A stretch of 41,072 bases of DNA. Source: Patescibacteria group bacterium. Its GTDB lineage: Bacteria; Patescibacteriota; Microgenomatia; Levybacterales; UBA12049. The notes under the pieces are model-generated. The model was not told the origin of the DNA, ran no database searches, and saw nothing but the letters and a program-made list of their open reading frames with translations. The stretch lies in assembly GCA_023484045.1 (NCBI GenBank), contig JAMDAA010000007.1, positions 1-41,072 of the forward strand, written 5' to 3'. Positions 1 to 7,920 of this stretch are shown piece after piece. Every line of letters begins with the position of its first letter. Position 1 is the stretch's first letter. The position numbers were made by a program, and so were the translations under genes.

Positions 1-1689
1 ATCCAATGATTTTTTAAGTGTCACGCTATCTATAGGTTTTACAGAGTAACAATCAATTACCCTTATTAAAATTCCTTCTTTCTTAAGATCTTCGTACGCT
101 TTTAGCGCTTCGTGAACTGTTATGCCGCACGCGGCGACGGTTAACAAATCTTCTTTTGATTCTTTTAAAATTTTTGATCCGCCCACAGAGAACCTTTCAT
201 TTTCATTATAAATTACCGGAGTTTTTGATCTTAAAGTTCTTAGATAAAAAATTCCGTTGTGTATAAGCATCTGCGGGATTAATTTTGCACAAGAAACCGC
301 GTCGGAAGGATGAAAAATAACAGAATCAGGAATCGTACCAAACATCGCGATATCTTCTAGGCCCATCTGCGACGGCCCGTCCTCTCCAATCGAAACACCA
401 GCGTGCGATCCGACAAATTTTATATTTGCTTTTGAAATTGCAGCCATTCTTATTTGATCAAAAGCGCGGGTAAAAAACGCCGCGAATGTCGAAACAAAAG
501 GAATTTTTCCCCTTGCTGATAACCCTACTGCGACACCGACCATATTTTGCTCAGCAATAAAACATTCGATAAACCGATCGGGCCACAGTTTTTTAAAATC
601 TTCCGAGTAAGTTGAGTTTTTTACATCGGCGTCTAACGCAAAAATTAAAGGATTTTGATCTGCGAGTTTACCCAAAACTTTTCCGTAAACTTCGCGAGTC
701 GCAATTTCTTGACCAATTTGATAATTATTATCAAAACGGGTGGCGAGCGCGGGGGACCCCCATCGAGCGCCCACAGAGGATCCGGCAGAGCCGGAGACCG
801 AGGACGTCGGATGGGGGAAAAGCGAGACAGGACCCGCTGACAAGCGATCATCTCTGTCCAACTCAAACCTTAAGTTTTCATCTATATTTCCTAACTCCAA
901 TAATGCTTTTTGTAGCTCTTCTTTGTTTAACGCTTTCCCGTGCCAACCCTCTTTATCCTCCAAAAACGAAACTCCTTTGCCTTTTTTCGTCCGTGCGATT
1001 ATCGCAAAAGGTTTTTGTGGATTATCGATCGCGACATTAAACGCTCTTTCGATTTCTAAAAAATTATGACCGTCGATACCGATCGCTTCCCACCCGAAAG
1101 ACCTAAAACGATCAATATACTCTTCGATAAAATCGCCGAACATCGTCTCCTGACTTTGCCCTAATCGATTGACATCCACAATTGTGATTAAATTATTTAG
1201 CTTGTAATACGAAGCAAAATTCGCCGCTTCCCAAATCTGCCCCTCTGCCATTTCTCCATCACCCAATAGAACATAAATTCTTGGTAAATTATTTGATTTG
1301 GACTTAACCGAAATCGACATCCCGGCTCCGATTGAAAGTCCTTGTCCGAGCGATCCCGTCGCGACTTCTGCATACGGAAATCTCGGAGTCGGGTGTCCTT
1401 CTAAATAACTATCAAATTTTCGAAGATTATTTAACTCTTCTATCGGAAATGCCCCGGATAACGCAAAGAGAGGATACAAAAGCGGCGCCGCGTGACCTTT
1501 GGAAAAAATTAAACGATCGTTACTCGGATTTTTAATATTTTTAATGTCATAAATAAAATATTTATCGAATAAAACCGTCATTATGTCTGCCGCTGACAAA
1601 CACGAAGTCGGATGCCCCGACCCGGCAGCAGTCGTAGATGTTAAACACAGCTTACGAATGAGTTTCGCTTTTTCTTCAAATTTATCCAT
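1..1689 (-). CDS. tkt: Transketolase, C-terminus cut by window edge
   Basis: Transketolase moves two-carbon ketol units between sugar phosphates in the non-oxidative pentose phosphate pathway, using thiamine diphosphate. The frame is open from ATG 1689 to the left edge, 563 codons, so only the last part of the C-terminal domain is missing. The N-terminal half has GHPTS near residue 25, a SKGHAAP segment, and GDGEMAEGQ near residue 142, the ThDP/metal-binding start. The central pyrimidine-binding domain has FIECFIAEQNMVGVAVGLS and SHAGVSIGEDGPSQMG. The two halves, which are separate genes in many prokaryotes, are joined here by a GC-rich S/G/P-rich linker (see the repeat at 738-845). The start overlaps the stop of the upstream kinase gene by 8 bases, so the pair is probably one transcript. 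Family assignment is secure. Confidence 0.95.
   Translation of the reverse strand, partial: MDKFEEKAKLIRKLCLTSTTAAGSGHPTSCLSAADIMTVLFDKYFIYDIKNIKNPSNDRLIFSKGHAAPLLYPLFALSGAFPIEELNNLRKFDSYLEGHPTPRFPYAEVATGSLGQGLSIGAGMSISVKSKSNNLPRIYVLLGDGEMAEGQIWEAANFASYYKLNNLITIVDVNRLGQSQETMFGDFIEEYIDRFRSFGWEAIGIDGHNFLEIERAFNVAIDNPQKPFAIIARTKKGKGVSFLEDKEGWHGKALNKEELQKALLELGNIDENLRFELDRDDRLSAGPVSLFPHPTSSVSGSAGSSVGARWGSPALATRFDNNYQIGQEIATREVYGKVLGKLADQNPLIFALDADVKNSTYSEDFKKLWPDRFIECFIAEQNMVGVAVGLSARGKIPFVSTFAAFFTRAFDQIRMAAISKANIKFVGSHAGVSIGEDGPSQMGLEDIAMFGTIPDSVIFHPSDAVSCAKLIPQMLIHNGIFYLRTLRSKTPVIYNENERFSVGGSKILKESKEDLLTVAACGITVHEALKAYEDLKKEGILIRVIDCYSVKPIDSVTLKKSLD
738..845. repeat. GC-rich palindromic insert inside transketolase
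   Basis: A block of about 100 bases is strongly GC-rich in an AT-rich gene. It folds on itself: CCCCCATC at 757-764 pairs with GATGGGGG at 810-817, and TCCGGC at 781-786 pairs with GCCGGA at 790-795 around an AGA loop. The reading frame of transketolase passes through without a stop and gives about 35 residues rich in Ser, Gly, Pro and Ala. It lies exactly at the junction of the PP and PYR halves. The inner hairpin nearly matches the one in lysS at 20834-20848. Confidence 0.75.
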
Positions 1690-2188
1690 AATTTTTTATT
1701 AATTTAAAAATCTGATCTACGGTTTCTTCCACTGTTAGATTTGTCGAGTCAATTGTCTTTAATGCTGAATGATCCATATTTGAAAAATCTTTATAATGTT
1801 TTTCAACAAGACTTCCCATTTGGTATTCCGGCTTTCTCGATTGATCACGTTGCCTTAACGTTTCCTCTGTTGGAAGCAAAAGAAATCCATAAACATTTTT
1901 AAATTCGTTTTTATATCTTTCAACGTCTTCGTCTCCAATAACATCATCTATAATTACCACATAATTCGACTCCAAATATCGTCTAACTATCAATCTTGTA
2001 ATTTGTTCAGCAAGTTTCATTTGTTTCTCAACCTCTGGTCCTCCAAATTTTGGCTCTACAAAACCTCCTTTTACAAAATGTCTGATGGTGTCAACAGAAA
2101 AATAAACAGATTGTGGAAATCTTTTGGCTAATGCTTCTCCTACAGAAGTTTTACCAGAAGCAGCCGGACCACTAATAACAATTAACAT
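1682..2188 (-). CDS. P-loop nucleotide/small-molecule kinase (AAA_33/shikimate kinase-like)
   Basis: This 168-residue protein has a Walker A motif GPAASGKT at residues 7-14 and a YVVIIDDVIG strand that fits Walker B. It also has a lid-like region with TEETLRQRDQSRK, as in small P-loop kinases of the shikimate/gluconate/CPT type. It ends in the first codons of transketolase (8-base overlap), which suggests co-expression. Substrate cannot be told from sequence; a sugar or nucleoside kinase would fit the neighbour, but that is inference. No N6-spaced -10 box is visible upstream; the divergent gap to 2263 is 74 bases. Confidence 0.75.
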   Translation of the reverse strand: MLIVISGPAASGKTSVGEALAKRFPQSVYFSVDTIRHFVKGGFVEPKFGGPEVEKQMKLAEQITRLIVRRYLESNYVVIIDDVIGDEDVERYKNEFKNVYGFLLLPTEETLRQRDQSRKPEYQMGSLVEKHYKDFSNMDHSALKTIDSTNLTVEETVDQIFKLIKNYG

Positions 2189-2250
2189 ACTTTTGCCTTT
2201 TCTTCCACAAATCCATTGTAAACTGAATATGTATTTCTATCAACCTTTGC

Positions 2251-2256
2251 TATAAT
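2251..2256 (+). promoter_or_regulatory. Extended -10 box, leaderless start of histidine phosphatase
   Basis: TGC-TATAAT is followed by exactly six bases and then the ATG at 2263. No Shine-Dalgarno lies between. No good -35 is seen. Confidence 0.7.
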
Positions 2257-2262
2257 TCAGCT

Positions 2263-2901
2263 ATGAAATCTAAAAGTATGTGCACTATGTATATAATCCG
2301 CCATGCGCAATCGGAGGCAAACGTTAGGGAGACTTTTGAAAACTCTGGTCTTACTGCGCTCGGCAAACAGCAAGCAGAGAGACTGAGTAAAAAATTTAAA
2401 AAAATACATATCGATGCCATATTTTCTTCAGATTTAATACGTACAATACGTACGGCAGAAGTTATCGCATTAGAGAAAAAGCTCGAAATATCGACAACTA
2501 AAGTCATTCGTGAAAGAAGTTGGGGAAGTTTAACAAATAAAACAGGGCCGGAATTAAGAAAAAAGTTTAAAGAACTTTTCGATGAATTTGAAAAAATGAC
2601 CGATCAAGAAAAATTTAAATGGAAAATAGTTGATGATATGGAAAGCGCCGAAGAAGCAGTCTCTCGTTTTATAACTTTTTTAAGAGAAATTGCCGTGGCT
2701 TATCTAGGAAAAACTGTGTTAATAACAAGTCACGGAACAGTTATGCGCTCCTTTTTAATTCATTTAGGTTACGCTACTTTTAAAGAATTACCTGTTGGGA
2801 CGATCGAAAACGCAGCCGTCGTAAAACTCGAAAGCGATGGTATCGACTTTTTCGTAAAACAAACTTCTGGAGTAAATAAAAAAAATAAAATCTATATGTA
2901 A
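2263..2901 (+). CDS. Histidine phosphatase superfamily (phosphoglycerate mutase-like)
   Basis: The RHAQSEAN motif at residues 13-20 carries the phospho-accepting His14. Arg60 or Arg63, Glu84 (RERSWG) and His157 in TSHGTVMR complete the usual pocket of the histidine phosphatase family. The 212-residue length matches small broad-specificity phosphatases of the GpmB/CobC type. The exact substrate is unknown. It starts directly at a -10 box (leaderless) and ends in a 9-bp hairpin that contains its stop codon. It opens a plus-strand run of nucleotide and aminoacyl-tRNA house-cleaning genes. Confidence 0.88.
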   Translation: MKSKSMCTMYIIRHAQSEANVRETFENSGLTALGKQQAERLSKKFKKIHIDAIFSSDLIRTIRTAEVIALEKKLEISTTKVIRERSWGSLTNKTGPELRKKFKELFDEFEKMTDQEKFKWKIVDDMESAEEAVSRFITFLREIAVAYLGKTVLITSHGTVMRSFLIHLGYATFKELPVGTIENAAVVKLESDGIDFFVKQTSGVNKKNKIYM

Positions 2902-2918
2902 AGGAGAATCCTTTACAT
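2896..2918 (+). terminator. Hairpin overlapping stop codon (terminator-like, no T tract)
   Basis: ATGTAAAGG at 2896-2904 pairs with CCTTTACAT at 2910-2918 around a 5-base loop. The TAA stop at 2899-2901 lies in the stem. The same GTAAAGG/CCTTTAC stem recurs at the stop codon of the gene ending at 26257. No U tract follows, so this could be an RNA-stability element rather than a true terminator. Confidence 0.5.
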
Positions 2919-2947
2919 CCCGGTTAAACTTAAACGAAAATTGTACT

Positions 2948-2975
2948 CACTTTAATGATATATATCATTAAAGTG
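2948..2975. promoter_or_regulatory. 28-bp perfect palindrome, candidate operator
   Basis: Bases 2948-2975 form a perfect inverted repeat with arms CACTTTAATGATAT. The centre reads TGAT-N4-ATCA (2956-2967), close to the FNR-type box TTGAT-N4-ATCAA. It ends 14 bases before the -10 box of the YbaK-Nudix gene and so covers the -35 region. A repressing or activating dimer, perhaps the Crp/Fnr protein encoded at 7921-8601, could bind here. That link is inference. Confidence 0.6.
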
Positions 2976-2989
2976 GCAGAAGATTTTGC

Positions 2990-2995
2990 TATAAT
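2990..2995 (+). promoter_or_regulatory. Extended -10 box, leaderless start of YbaK-Nudix gene
   Basis: TGC-TATAAT ends six bases before ATG 3002. It lies just downstream of the 28-bp palindrome. Confidence 0.75.
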
Positions 2996-3001
2996 GCCTT
3001 T

Positions 3002-3901
3002 ATGCAAAATCCCTACCAAACAATTATTAATCTTTTAGAAGCTAATAAGATAGCGTTTGAACTTATCGAACACGAACCGGTATATACAAGCGAACAAGCT
3101 GCAAAAGTAAGAGGACTATCATTAAAAGAAGGGGCAAAATCATTACTTCTTAAAGCCGGGGACGGATTTGTTTTGGCTGTACTCCCTGGAAACAGGAAGC
3201 TCGACTCAAAAAAATTGAAAAATCTTTTGAAAGTAAAAGATCTACGTTTTGCCACTTCGGAAGAAGTAAAAAAGACTATGGGATGCGAAATAGGAGCTTG
3301 TTATCCTATCGGAGTAATCATCGGGTTAAAACCATTTATTGATTCTTCTTTTTTGAATACTGAAATAATTTCTTTTAACCCTGGTGTTCACGCTAAGTCT
3401 ATAAAAATGAATTTAAGGGATTTTCTAAAATTAGCTGACCACGAAATAAAAGATATTTCAAAAGACAAAAAAGACAATAAGATAAGACTCGCTGGTTGTG
3501 TTATGCAAAATACCGAAGGTAAAATATTGCTTCTCCATCGAAATACTTCAAAAAGAATCCAATGGGAAATGCCGGGCGGAAAAATAGAAAAAGGAGAAGA
3601 TCCTGTTAAAACCGCAGAAAGAGAAATTGATGAAGAACTAGGTATAGCCGTTAAAATTGTAAATAAGCTCGGTGGGCAAGAATTCTTAGAAGACGGATTC
3701 TTTATGGACTACATCTGGTATAAAGCGGTCATTATTTCCGGAGAACCAAAAATCATGGAAGATAAATTTGATAAATTCAGTTATTTCTCGTGGGACGAAT
3801 TAAGAGAAATGAAAGGCCAACTTTCTTTAAACGCTCAAAATCTTGTTGATGCTTTTTTTGCAAATAAATTAAATTTGGAAAATGAATTTAAAGTGTGTTA
3901 G
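3002..3901 (+). CDS. YbaK/ProX aminoacyl-tRNA deacylase fused to Nudix hydrolase
   Basis: Residues 1 to about 148 are a YbaK/ProX-type editing domain, a family that hydrolyses mischarged aminoacyl-tRNA; Lys46 in LKEGAKSL matches the conserved catalytic lysine. Residues about 160-299 are a Nudix domain with a full Nudix box: Gly193, Glu199, Arg207-Glu208, Glu211-Glu212, Gly214. Nudix enzymes cleave nucleoside diphosphates linked to another group. No stop or frame change separates the halves, so this is one 299-residue polypeptide. The ATG is preceded by a -10 box at the leaderless distance, and a 28-bp palindrome covers the -35 region, so it is probably regulated. Substrate of the Nudix half is unknown. 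Confidence 0.9.
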   Translation: MQNPYQTIINLLEANKIAFELIEHEPVYTSEQAAKVRGLSLKEGAKSLLLKAGDGFVLAVLPGNRKLDSKKLKNLLKVKDLRFATSEEVKKTMGCEIGACYPIGVIIGLKPFIDSSFLNTEIISFNPGVHAKSIKMNLRDFLKLADHEIKDISKDKKDNKIRLAGCVMQNTEGKILLLHRNTSKRIQWEMPGGKIEKGEDPVKTAEREIDEELGIAVKIVNKLGGQEFLEDGFFMDYIWYKAVIISGEPKIMEDKFDKFSYFSWDELREMKGQLSLNAQNLVDAFFANKLNLENEFKVC

Positions 3902-3913
3902 CATTAGGAAACT

Positions 3914-4078
3914 ATGACAAAAAATTCCTTTCAAAATCTTTTACATAAACTTTCTCTTCAGAGCGGAGAAGATAAATTAAAGATATCTTTTAATCTCTCA
4001 CTTTTTGCGAAAAAATTGAAAGCAGAGGGTGAGAGATATACAAACAATAAAACTCTCAAAAGAGCAAAATCGATTTAA
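3914..4078 (+). CDS. Small hypothetical protein, 54 residues
   Basis: An ATG-to-TAA frame of 54 codons fills the gap between the YbaK-Nudix gene and the YqfO-like gene. The product is Lys-rich with one possible amphipathic helix (LSLFAKKLKAEGERY) and a basic tail. It has no recognisable domain. A weak CATTAG stands at the -10 position six bases before ATG, and no Shine-Dalgarno is seen. It may be real because the gap is otherwise unexplained in a compact genome, but chance remains possible. Confidence 0.4.
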   Translation: MTKNSFQNLLHKLSLQSGEDKLKISFNLSLFAKKLKAEGERYTNNKTLKRAKSI

Positions 4079-4111
4079 GATCGTACTATTAAGTCTGTTA
4101 AAGAGTGCTGA

Positions 4112-4117
4112 TATAAT
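4112..4117 (+). promoter_or_regulatory. Extended -10 box, leaderless start of YqfO-like gene
   Basis: TGA-TATAAT is followed by six bases and ATG 4124. Confidence 0.72.
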
Positions 4118-4123
4118 AATTTT

Positions 4124-4480
4124 ATGGATGAGACTGTAAAATTAGTTGTCTTTGTTCCGGAAACTCATGCTGATCAAGTCCGGGAAGCGATGGGAAAAGC
4201 AGGCGCTGGAATCGTTGGCGATTATAAATTTTGCAGTTTTTCGGCAAAAGGAATCGGAAGATTTATTCCGATGAAAGGCGCAAATCCAACAATAGGTAAA
4301 ATCGGTAAACTCGAAGAAGTAGTCGAAGAAAGAATTGAAACGGTTTGTTTTAAAAAAGATTTAGAAAAAATAATCGATGCAATAAAAAAAGTCCATCCAT
4401 ACGAAGAAATCGCCCTCGACGTCTATCCCCTCCTTTCAAATCCCCACAAATTGACCTATAATCCAAATAAAAGAAAATAA
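4124..4480 (+). CDS. YqfO/NIF3 insert-like (CutA/PII-fold) protein
   Basis: The 118-residue product matches the stand-alone form of the PII/CutA-like domain that is inserted in Nif3/YqfO proteins (COG3323). It begins VKLVVFVPETHADQVREAMGKAGAG and ends with VHPYEEIALDVYPL, the family's HPYEExAxDxYPL signature. These proteins are small trimers of uncertain function. The start is leaderless, and the next gene follows after two bases, so the two should share an mRNA. Confidence 0.85.
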   Translation: MDETVKLVVFVPETHADQVREAMGKAGAGIVGDYKFCSFSAKGIGRFIPMKGANPTIGKIGKLEEVVEERIETVCFKKDLEKIIDAIKKVHPYEEIALDVYPLLSNPHKLTYNPNKRK

Positions 4481-4482
4481 AT

Positions 4483-5115
4483 ATGAAACCTTTTCCGGAA
4501 ATGAATTCATCAAATACTGCTTTATTTGTTATCGATATTGTTAATGGATGCGTAAATCAAAAATGTGAAAAGTTGAAGCTAAACATTAGGTTTTCAAAAA
4601 TCAGAGAGATGGTTCCGAATCTAATTAACTTTATCGAAGAATATAGAAAAATTATTGGAGGATTGGTGATCTTTACAAAAACCCCTCCTTGGAAAAAAGA
4701 ATTTCTACCAGAAAATATAAACACGTTATATTCTGATCCCTCGACAAGTTATTACTCTGAAGATAATTCAGGATTCAGTGAAAAATTTTATTTAGTAAAA
4801 CCAAATCCGAAAGATGTCATTATAAATAAAAATAATTACGACGCTTTTTCAGAAACTGATTTAAATAGAATCTTAAAAGAAAAAGGGGTTAAATATATTG
4901 TCGTAACCGGAGTTTTTACAGACGGGTGCGTATTGGCAACAATTATCGCAGGGTTCTCTCTTGGATACAATTTTGTTATTCTAAAAGACCTAATAGAAAC
5001 AACAGATTCTAAAATCCGACAGGAACTGCAGGAAAAATTAAAAGAATTTACTTTTCCTATTATGTATGGAAGAACTTTGATTTCGTCTGATTTTATTGAA
5101 AATTGGAATCTATGA
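4483..5115 (+). CDS. Isochorismatase-family cysteine hydrolase
   Basis: The family covers nicotinamidases, isochorismatases and related amide hydrolases. The catalytic triad can be placed: Asp18 in LFVIDIVNG, Lys116 in VIINKNNYDAF, and Cys149 in VTGVFTDGCVLAT. Length (210 residues) is usual. Zn-binding Asp/His residues of true nicotinamidases are not obvious, so I do not name it pncA. The ATG lies two bases after the previous stop with no Shine-Dalgarno, so translation probably depends on coupling. Confidence 0.85.
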   Translation: MKPFPEMNSSNTALFVIDIVNGCVNQKCEKLKLNIRFSKIREMVPNLINFIEEYRKIIGGLVIFTKTPPWKKEFLPENINTLYSDPSTSYYSEDNSGFSEKFYLVKPNPKDVIINKNNYDAFSETDLNRILKEKGVKYIVVTGVFTDGCVLATIIAGFSLGYNFVILKDLIETTDSKIRQELQEKLKEFTFPIMYGRTLISSDFIENWNL

Positions 5116-5144
5116 TCTAAAATAAAAAATAATTAGATGAGTCT

Positions 5145-5555
5145 ATGAAATCGAGATTAATTGTTTCGGCGGTCATTAAAAAGAGCGACAAATTTCTTTT
5201 TGGGAGAAAAGCAGATGGGATCGGACCATATCCAAATACCTGGCATTTATTAGGAGGGGGCGTTAATTTAGGAAAAGAAAGTCTTAAAGAAGCATTAGTA
5301 AGAGAGATAAAAGAAGAAGCGGGAATAGAAATAGCAGATATTAAAAAATTATCTTTTGACGAGGATTACGAGCCGGATAAAAAAGGAGAATTAACTCACT
5401 ATATATTTTTGGTTTTTGAAGCAAATTATCAGTCCGGAGAATTAAAACCAGATGATGATATTAAAGAATTAAAATGGTTTAATAAATCAGAAATAACAAA
5501 TCTTTCCTTGCCTAAACCATCAATAAATTTATTCCAAAGATTATTCATGTTATAA
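5145..5555 (+). CDS. Nudix hydrolase
   Basis: The 136-residue protein has an intact Nudix box: Gly39, Glu45, Arg53-Glu54, Glu57-Glu58, Gly60. WHLLGGGVNLGKES before it and WFNKSEI near the end are typical of MutT/ADP-ribose-type Nudix enzymes that remove damaged or surplus nucleotides. The substrate is not predictable. A three-codon ORF (ATG 5137, MSL) ends in ATGA overlapping this start at 5145, which could couple translation. Confidence 0.88.
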   Translation: MKSRLIVSAVIKKSDKFLFGRKADGIGPYPNTWHLLGGGVNLGKESLKEALVREIKEEAGIEIADIKKLSFDEDYEPDKKGELTHYIFLVFEANYQSGELKPDDDIKELKWFNKSEITNLSLPKPSINLFQRLFML

Positions 5556-5556
5556 T
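5551..5556 (+). promoter_or_regulatory. Extended -10 box, leaderless start of uppP
   Basis: TGT-TATAAT ends six bases before ATG 5563. It overlaps the last codons of the Nudix gene. Confidence 0.72.
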
Positions 5557-5562
5557 TCTTTT

Positions 5563-6336
5563 ATGAGTCTTTTCCATGCGATTATTTTAGCTATTGTTGA
5601 AGGGGTAACTGAATTTCTTCCGATTTCCTCAACCGGACACATGGTTTTGGCTGCCGCTCTTTTGAAAGTTCAGGAGACGGAATTTGTAAAAAATTATGAG
5701 ATTATTATTCAGCTCGGTGCGATTTTTTCGATCGTATTTTTGTATTGGAAAAAGGTTCTACAAAGTAAAATTATCTGGAAACAATTATTAGTAGCATTTA
5801 TTCCTGCTGCCGTTATCGGACTTGTTTTTTTCAAAGTAATTAAGGGATTTTTAATCGGAAATGAGTACGTAACACTTTCCGCGCTTTTTATTGGAGGTAT
5901 ACTTTTAATCGCTCTTGAACTTGTGTACAAAGAAAAAGACCATCACGTAGATAATGTCGAAAAAATTAGTCTTAAAACCGCTTTTTTTATCGGCGTTTTT
6001 CAGGCGATTTCCGTTATTCCGGGAGTTTCGCGCGCCGCCGCGACGATCGCTGGTGGACTTATTTTTGGCGTAAAAAGAAAACAGGCGGTCGAATTCTCTT
6101 TTCTTCTTGCTGTCCCGACGATGTTTGCAGCAACCGCTTTAGATCTTGTAAAAAGTAATTTTTCTTTTACACCGAACGAGATTTTGATTTTAGTGATCGG
6201 ATCTGTTGTTTCTTTTTTAGTCGCGATCGCAGCCGTAAAATTTTTACTTTATTTTATCCAAAACCACACCTTCATCCCTTTTGCGATTTACAGAATCTTA
6301 CTCGCAATCATCTTCTGGCTAATCGTTCTTAAATAA
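5563..6336 (+). CDS. uppP: Undecaprenyl-diphosphatase UppP (BacA)
   Basis: UppP removes a phosphate from undecaprenyl diphosphate at the membrane to recycle the lipid carrier for peptidoglycan and surface sugars. Both family motifs are present: EGVTEFLPISSTGHM near residues 13-27, with catalytic Glu and Ser, and a PGVSRAAATI segment near residues 149-158 with the conserved Arg. The 257-residue, multi-helix hydrophobic protein is full length. It starts leaderless. Its TAA ends one base before the stop of the convergent MFS gene, so no space remains for a separate terminator. Confidence 0.96.
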   Translation: MSLFHAIILAIVEGVTEFLPISSTGHMVLAAALLKVQETEFVKNYEIIIQLGAIFSIVFLYWKKVLQSKIIWKQLLVAFIPAAVIGLVFFKVIKGFLIGNEYVTLSALFIGGILLIALELVYKEKDHHVDNVEKISLKTAFFIGVFQAISVIPGVSRAAATIAGGLIFGVKRKQAVEFSFLLAVPTMFAATALDLVKSNFSFTPNEILILVIGSVVSFLVAIAAVKFLLYFIQNHTFIPFAIYRILLAIIFWLIVLK

Positions 6337-7497
6337 TTAAGAAGTGTCTTTTCTATCGTGTTTAAATATCAACCAGTTTAACCATATTGTCGGTAAAAGT
6401 AATATTTGGAAAAGAAGAAGTGCCATCGCGGGCGAAATTTTATCTGCGATAAAACCCATCATAAAGGAAACTACGGCGAAAAATATGCTTCCGAAAAAAG
6501 AATTTAAAGAACCCATCGTCGCTCTTTGTTCATTTCTAAATTCTTTTTGCATTAAAGAAGTTCTCGCAATCGATACAACTCCATATGAAGGCGACGTTAA
6601 AGACATTAGTAACGGTGATAAAAAAGTTGGATATATAACTGCAATCATATTTAAAACACGACTATAAATATTTGCTCCTACTAAAGTTTTTATCGCACCG
6701 AATCTTTTTATAATATTTCCGCTAAATCTAAAACCAACTGTTGCACCAATATTAGATAGTGCCTTAGCAAAACCGATCGCCCATATCGGCCACAACATAC
6801 TATAAAATGCTGCTTGAAATTGATAAGAAGCTTCTCCAACACCAGACAATATAATTGAGGACAAACTTAATAATCGCAATTTTTTGTTTGTTATAAAAAG
6901 AGAAAAGGCTTCTTTTAAATGATTATAAATATTGCCGCTCCGTTTTGAAATATTTTCCGGTTCGACTAGAAAAAAACTTAAAATCAAACAAACAAGTTGG
7001 GGAATAACCGAAATCCACATGACCCAAGCGAATGACCAATTAGCAATAAATGCTCCGATTAAAGCCGAAACTGCTAATGCGATCTGAAACATTGAACTTA
7101 ATTTTCCCAAATATTCTGCGTATCTATGGTCTTCTCTGTGTTGACTTAATGAATCATACAATAACGCATCGTTATTGCCACTATAAAAAGATACTGATAT
7201 TCCATCAAAAATTGCGCCAGCGGCCAAAAAAACATAAGAACCGCCGATTGCATAAAAGATTGAATAAATGACTGCACATAAGGCTCCCCAGATTACTGTT
7301 TTTCGACGGCCGATATAATCCGAGAATACGCCGGTCGGAACTTCAAATGAGGCAGCAGATATTGTTGCTATTGAAAAAATACTCATTCCCAATGCAAACG
7401 ATCCCGATACCCTTGAAAAATAAATAATCGCAACTGGCGCGTATAGTTTAAAATCAGTAAAAAAATTAAACCATGTAAGTATTTTTATATTCCTCAT
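6337..7497 (-). CDS. Major facilitator superfamily transporter
   Basis: The 386-residue protein has about 12 hydrophobic segments and the MFS loop 2-3 signature in the form GVFSDYIGRRKTVIWG near residues 57-72. A second half repeats the pattern. The closest look is to drug-efflux or sugar-proton MFS proteins, but the substrate is not predictable. It is divergent from the MazG-like gene and abuts uppP tail to tail. Confidence 0.88.
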   Translation of the reverse strand: MRNIKILTWFNFFTDFKLYAPVAIIYFSRVSGSFALGMSIFSIATISAASFEVPTGVFSDYIGRRKTVIWGALCAVIYSIFYAIGGSYVFLAAGAIFDGISVSFYSGNNDALLYDSLSQHREDHRYAEYLGKLSSMFQIALAVSALIGAFIANWSFAWVMWISVIPQLVCLILSFFLVEPENISKRSGNIYNHLKEAFSLFITNKKLRLLSLSSIILSGVGEASYQFQAAFYSMLWPIWAIGFAKALSNIGATVGFRFSGNIIKRFGAIKTLVGANIYSRVLNMIAVIYPTFLSPLLMSLTSPSYGVVSIARTSLMQKEFRNEQRATMGSLNSFFGSIFFAVVSFMMGFIADKISPAMALLLFQILLLPTIWLNWLIFKHDRKDTS

Positions 7498-7504
7498 TTT
7501 TCCT

Positions 7505-7510
7505 ATTATA
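7505..7510 (-). promoter_or_regulatory. Extended -10 box for MFS gene
   Basis: On the minus strand TGT-TATAAT ends seven bases before the ATG at 7497, giving an almost leaderless start. Confidence 0.68.
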
Positions 7511-7527
7511 ACATTGATCTATTATGT

Positions 7528-7533
7528 TAAAAT
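7528..7533 (+). promoter_or_regulatory. Extended -10 box, leaderless start of MazG-like gene
   Basis: TGT-TAAAAT ends six bases before ATG 7540. Confidence 0.68.
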
Positions 7534-7539
7534 AAGTTC

Positions 7540-7917
7540 ATGAATCTTAAAAATCTTCAGGAAGAAATAAAATTATCAAACGAAAAAACACGCCCGCATT
7601 ATAAACTCTACTCCCAGACCGAAAAAGAGATTTTGACAAAGACTGTAAAGTTAAACGAAGAAGTCGGAGAATTGTGCAATGATATTTTGGCGATTCTTAG
7701 GCTTCAACGCAGAGCAAAACTCGAGAAATTCGACAAAAAACATATTTACCAGGAATTCGCCGATGTTATAATTACGACGATTCAACTCGCGAGTATTTCG
7801 GGTGTCGATATCCAGAGGGCGGTCAAAGACAAAATGAGAATTATCGAAGAAAGACACAGTAAAGAAATTGCGAGAAAAAAAATGGATAAATTAAAATCTG
7901 CCAAACATATTAGTTAA
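7540..7917 (+). CDS. MazG-like nucleotide pyrophosphohydrolase
   Basis: MazG-type all-alpha NTP pyrophosphatases cleave (d)NTPs to monophosphates through an EExxE...ExxD metal site. Here this reads Glu40-Glu41-x-x-Glu44 and Glu72-x-x-Asp75, in KLNEEVGEL and EFADVIITTIQLA. The 125-residue single domain fits compact house-cleaning MazG proteins. The Crp/Fnr gene starts three bases after its stop, so the two are co-transcribed. Confidence 0.85.
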   Translation: MNLKNLQEEIKLSNEKTRPHYKLYSQTEKEILTKTVKLNEEVGELCNDILAILRLQRRAKLEKFDKKHIYQEFADVIITTIQLASISGVDIQRAVKDKMRIIEERHSKEIARKKMDKLKSAKHIS

Positions 7918-7920
7918 AAC

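Noticed and set aside
645-1069. Several open frames of 60-140 codons on both strands within the transketolase region, and the impression that tkt is broken there
   Set aside because: The minus-strand transketolase frame was followed codon by codon from the left edge to beyond 900, and then by its continuous protein motifs to ATG 1689, without a stop. The other frames are shadows made long by the GC-rich insert.
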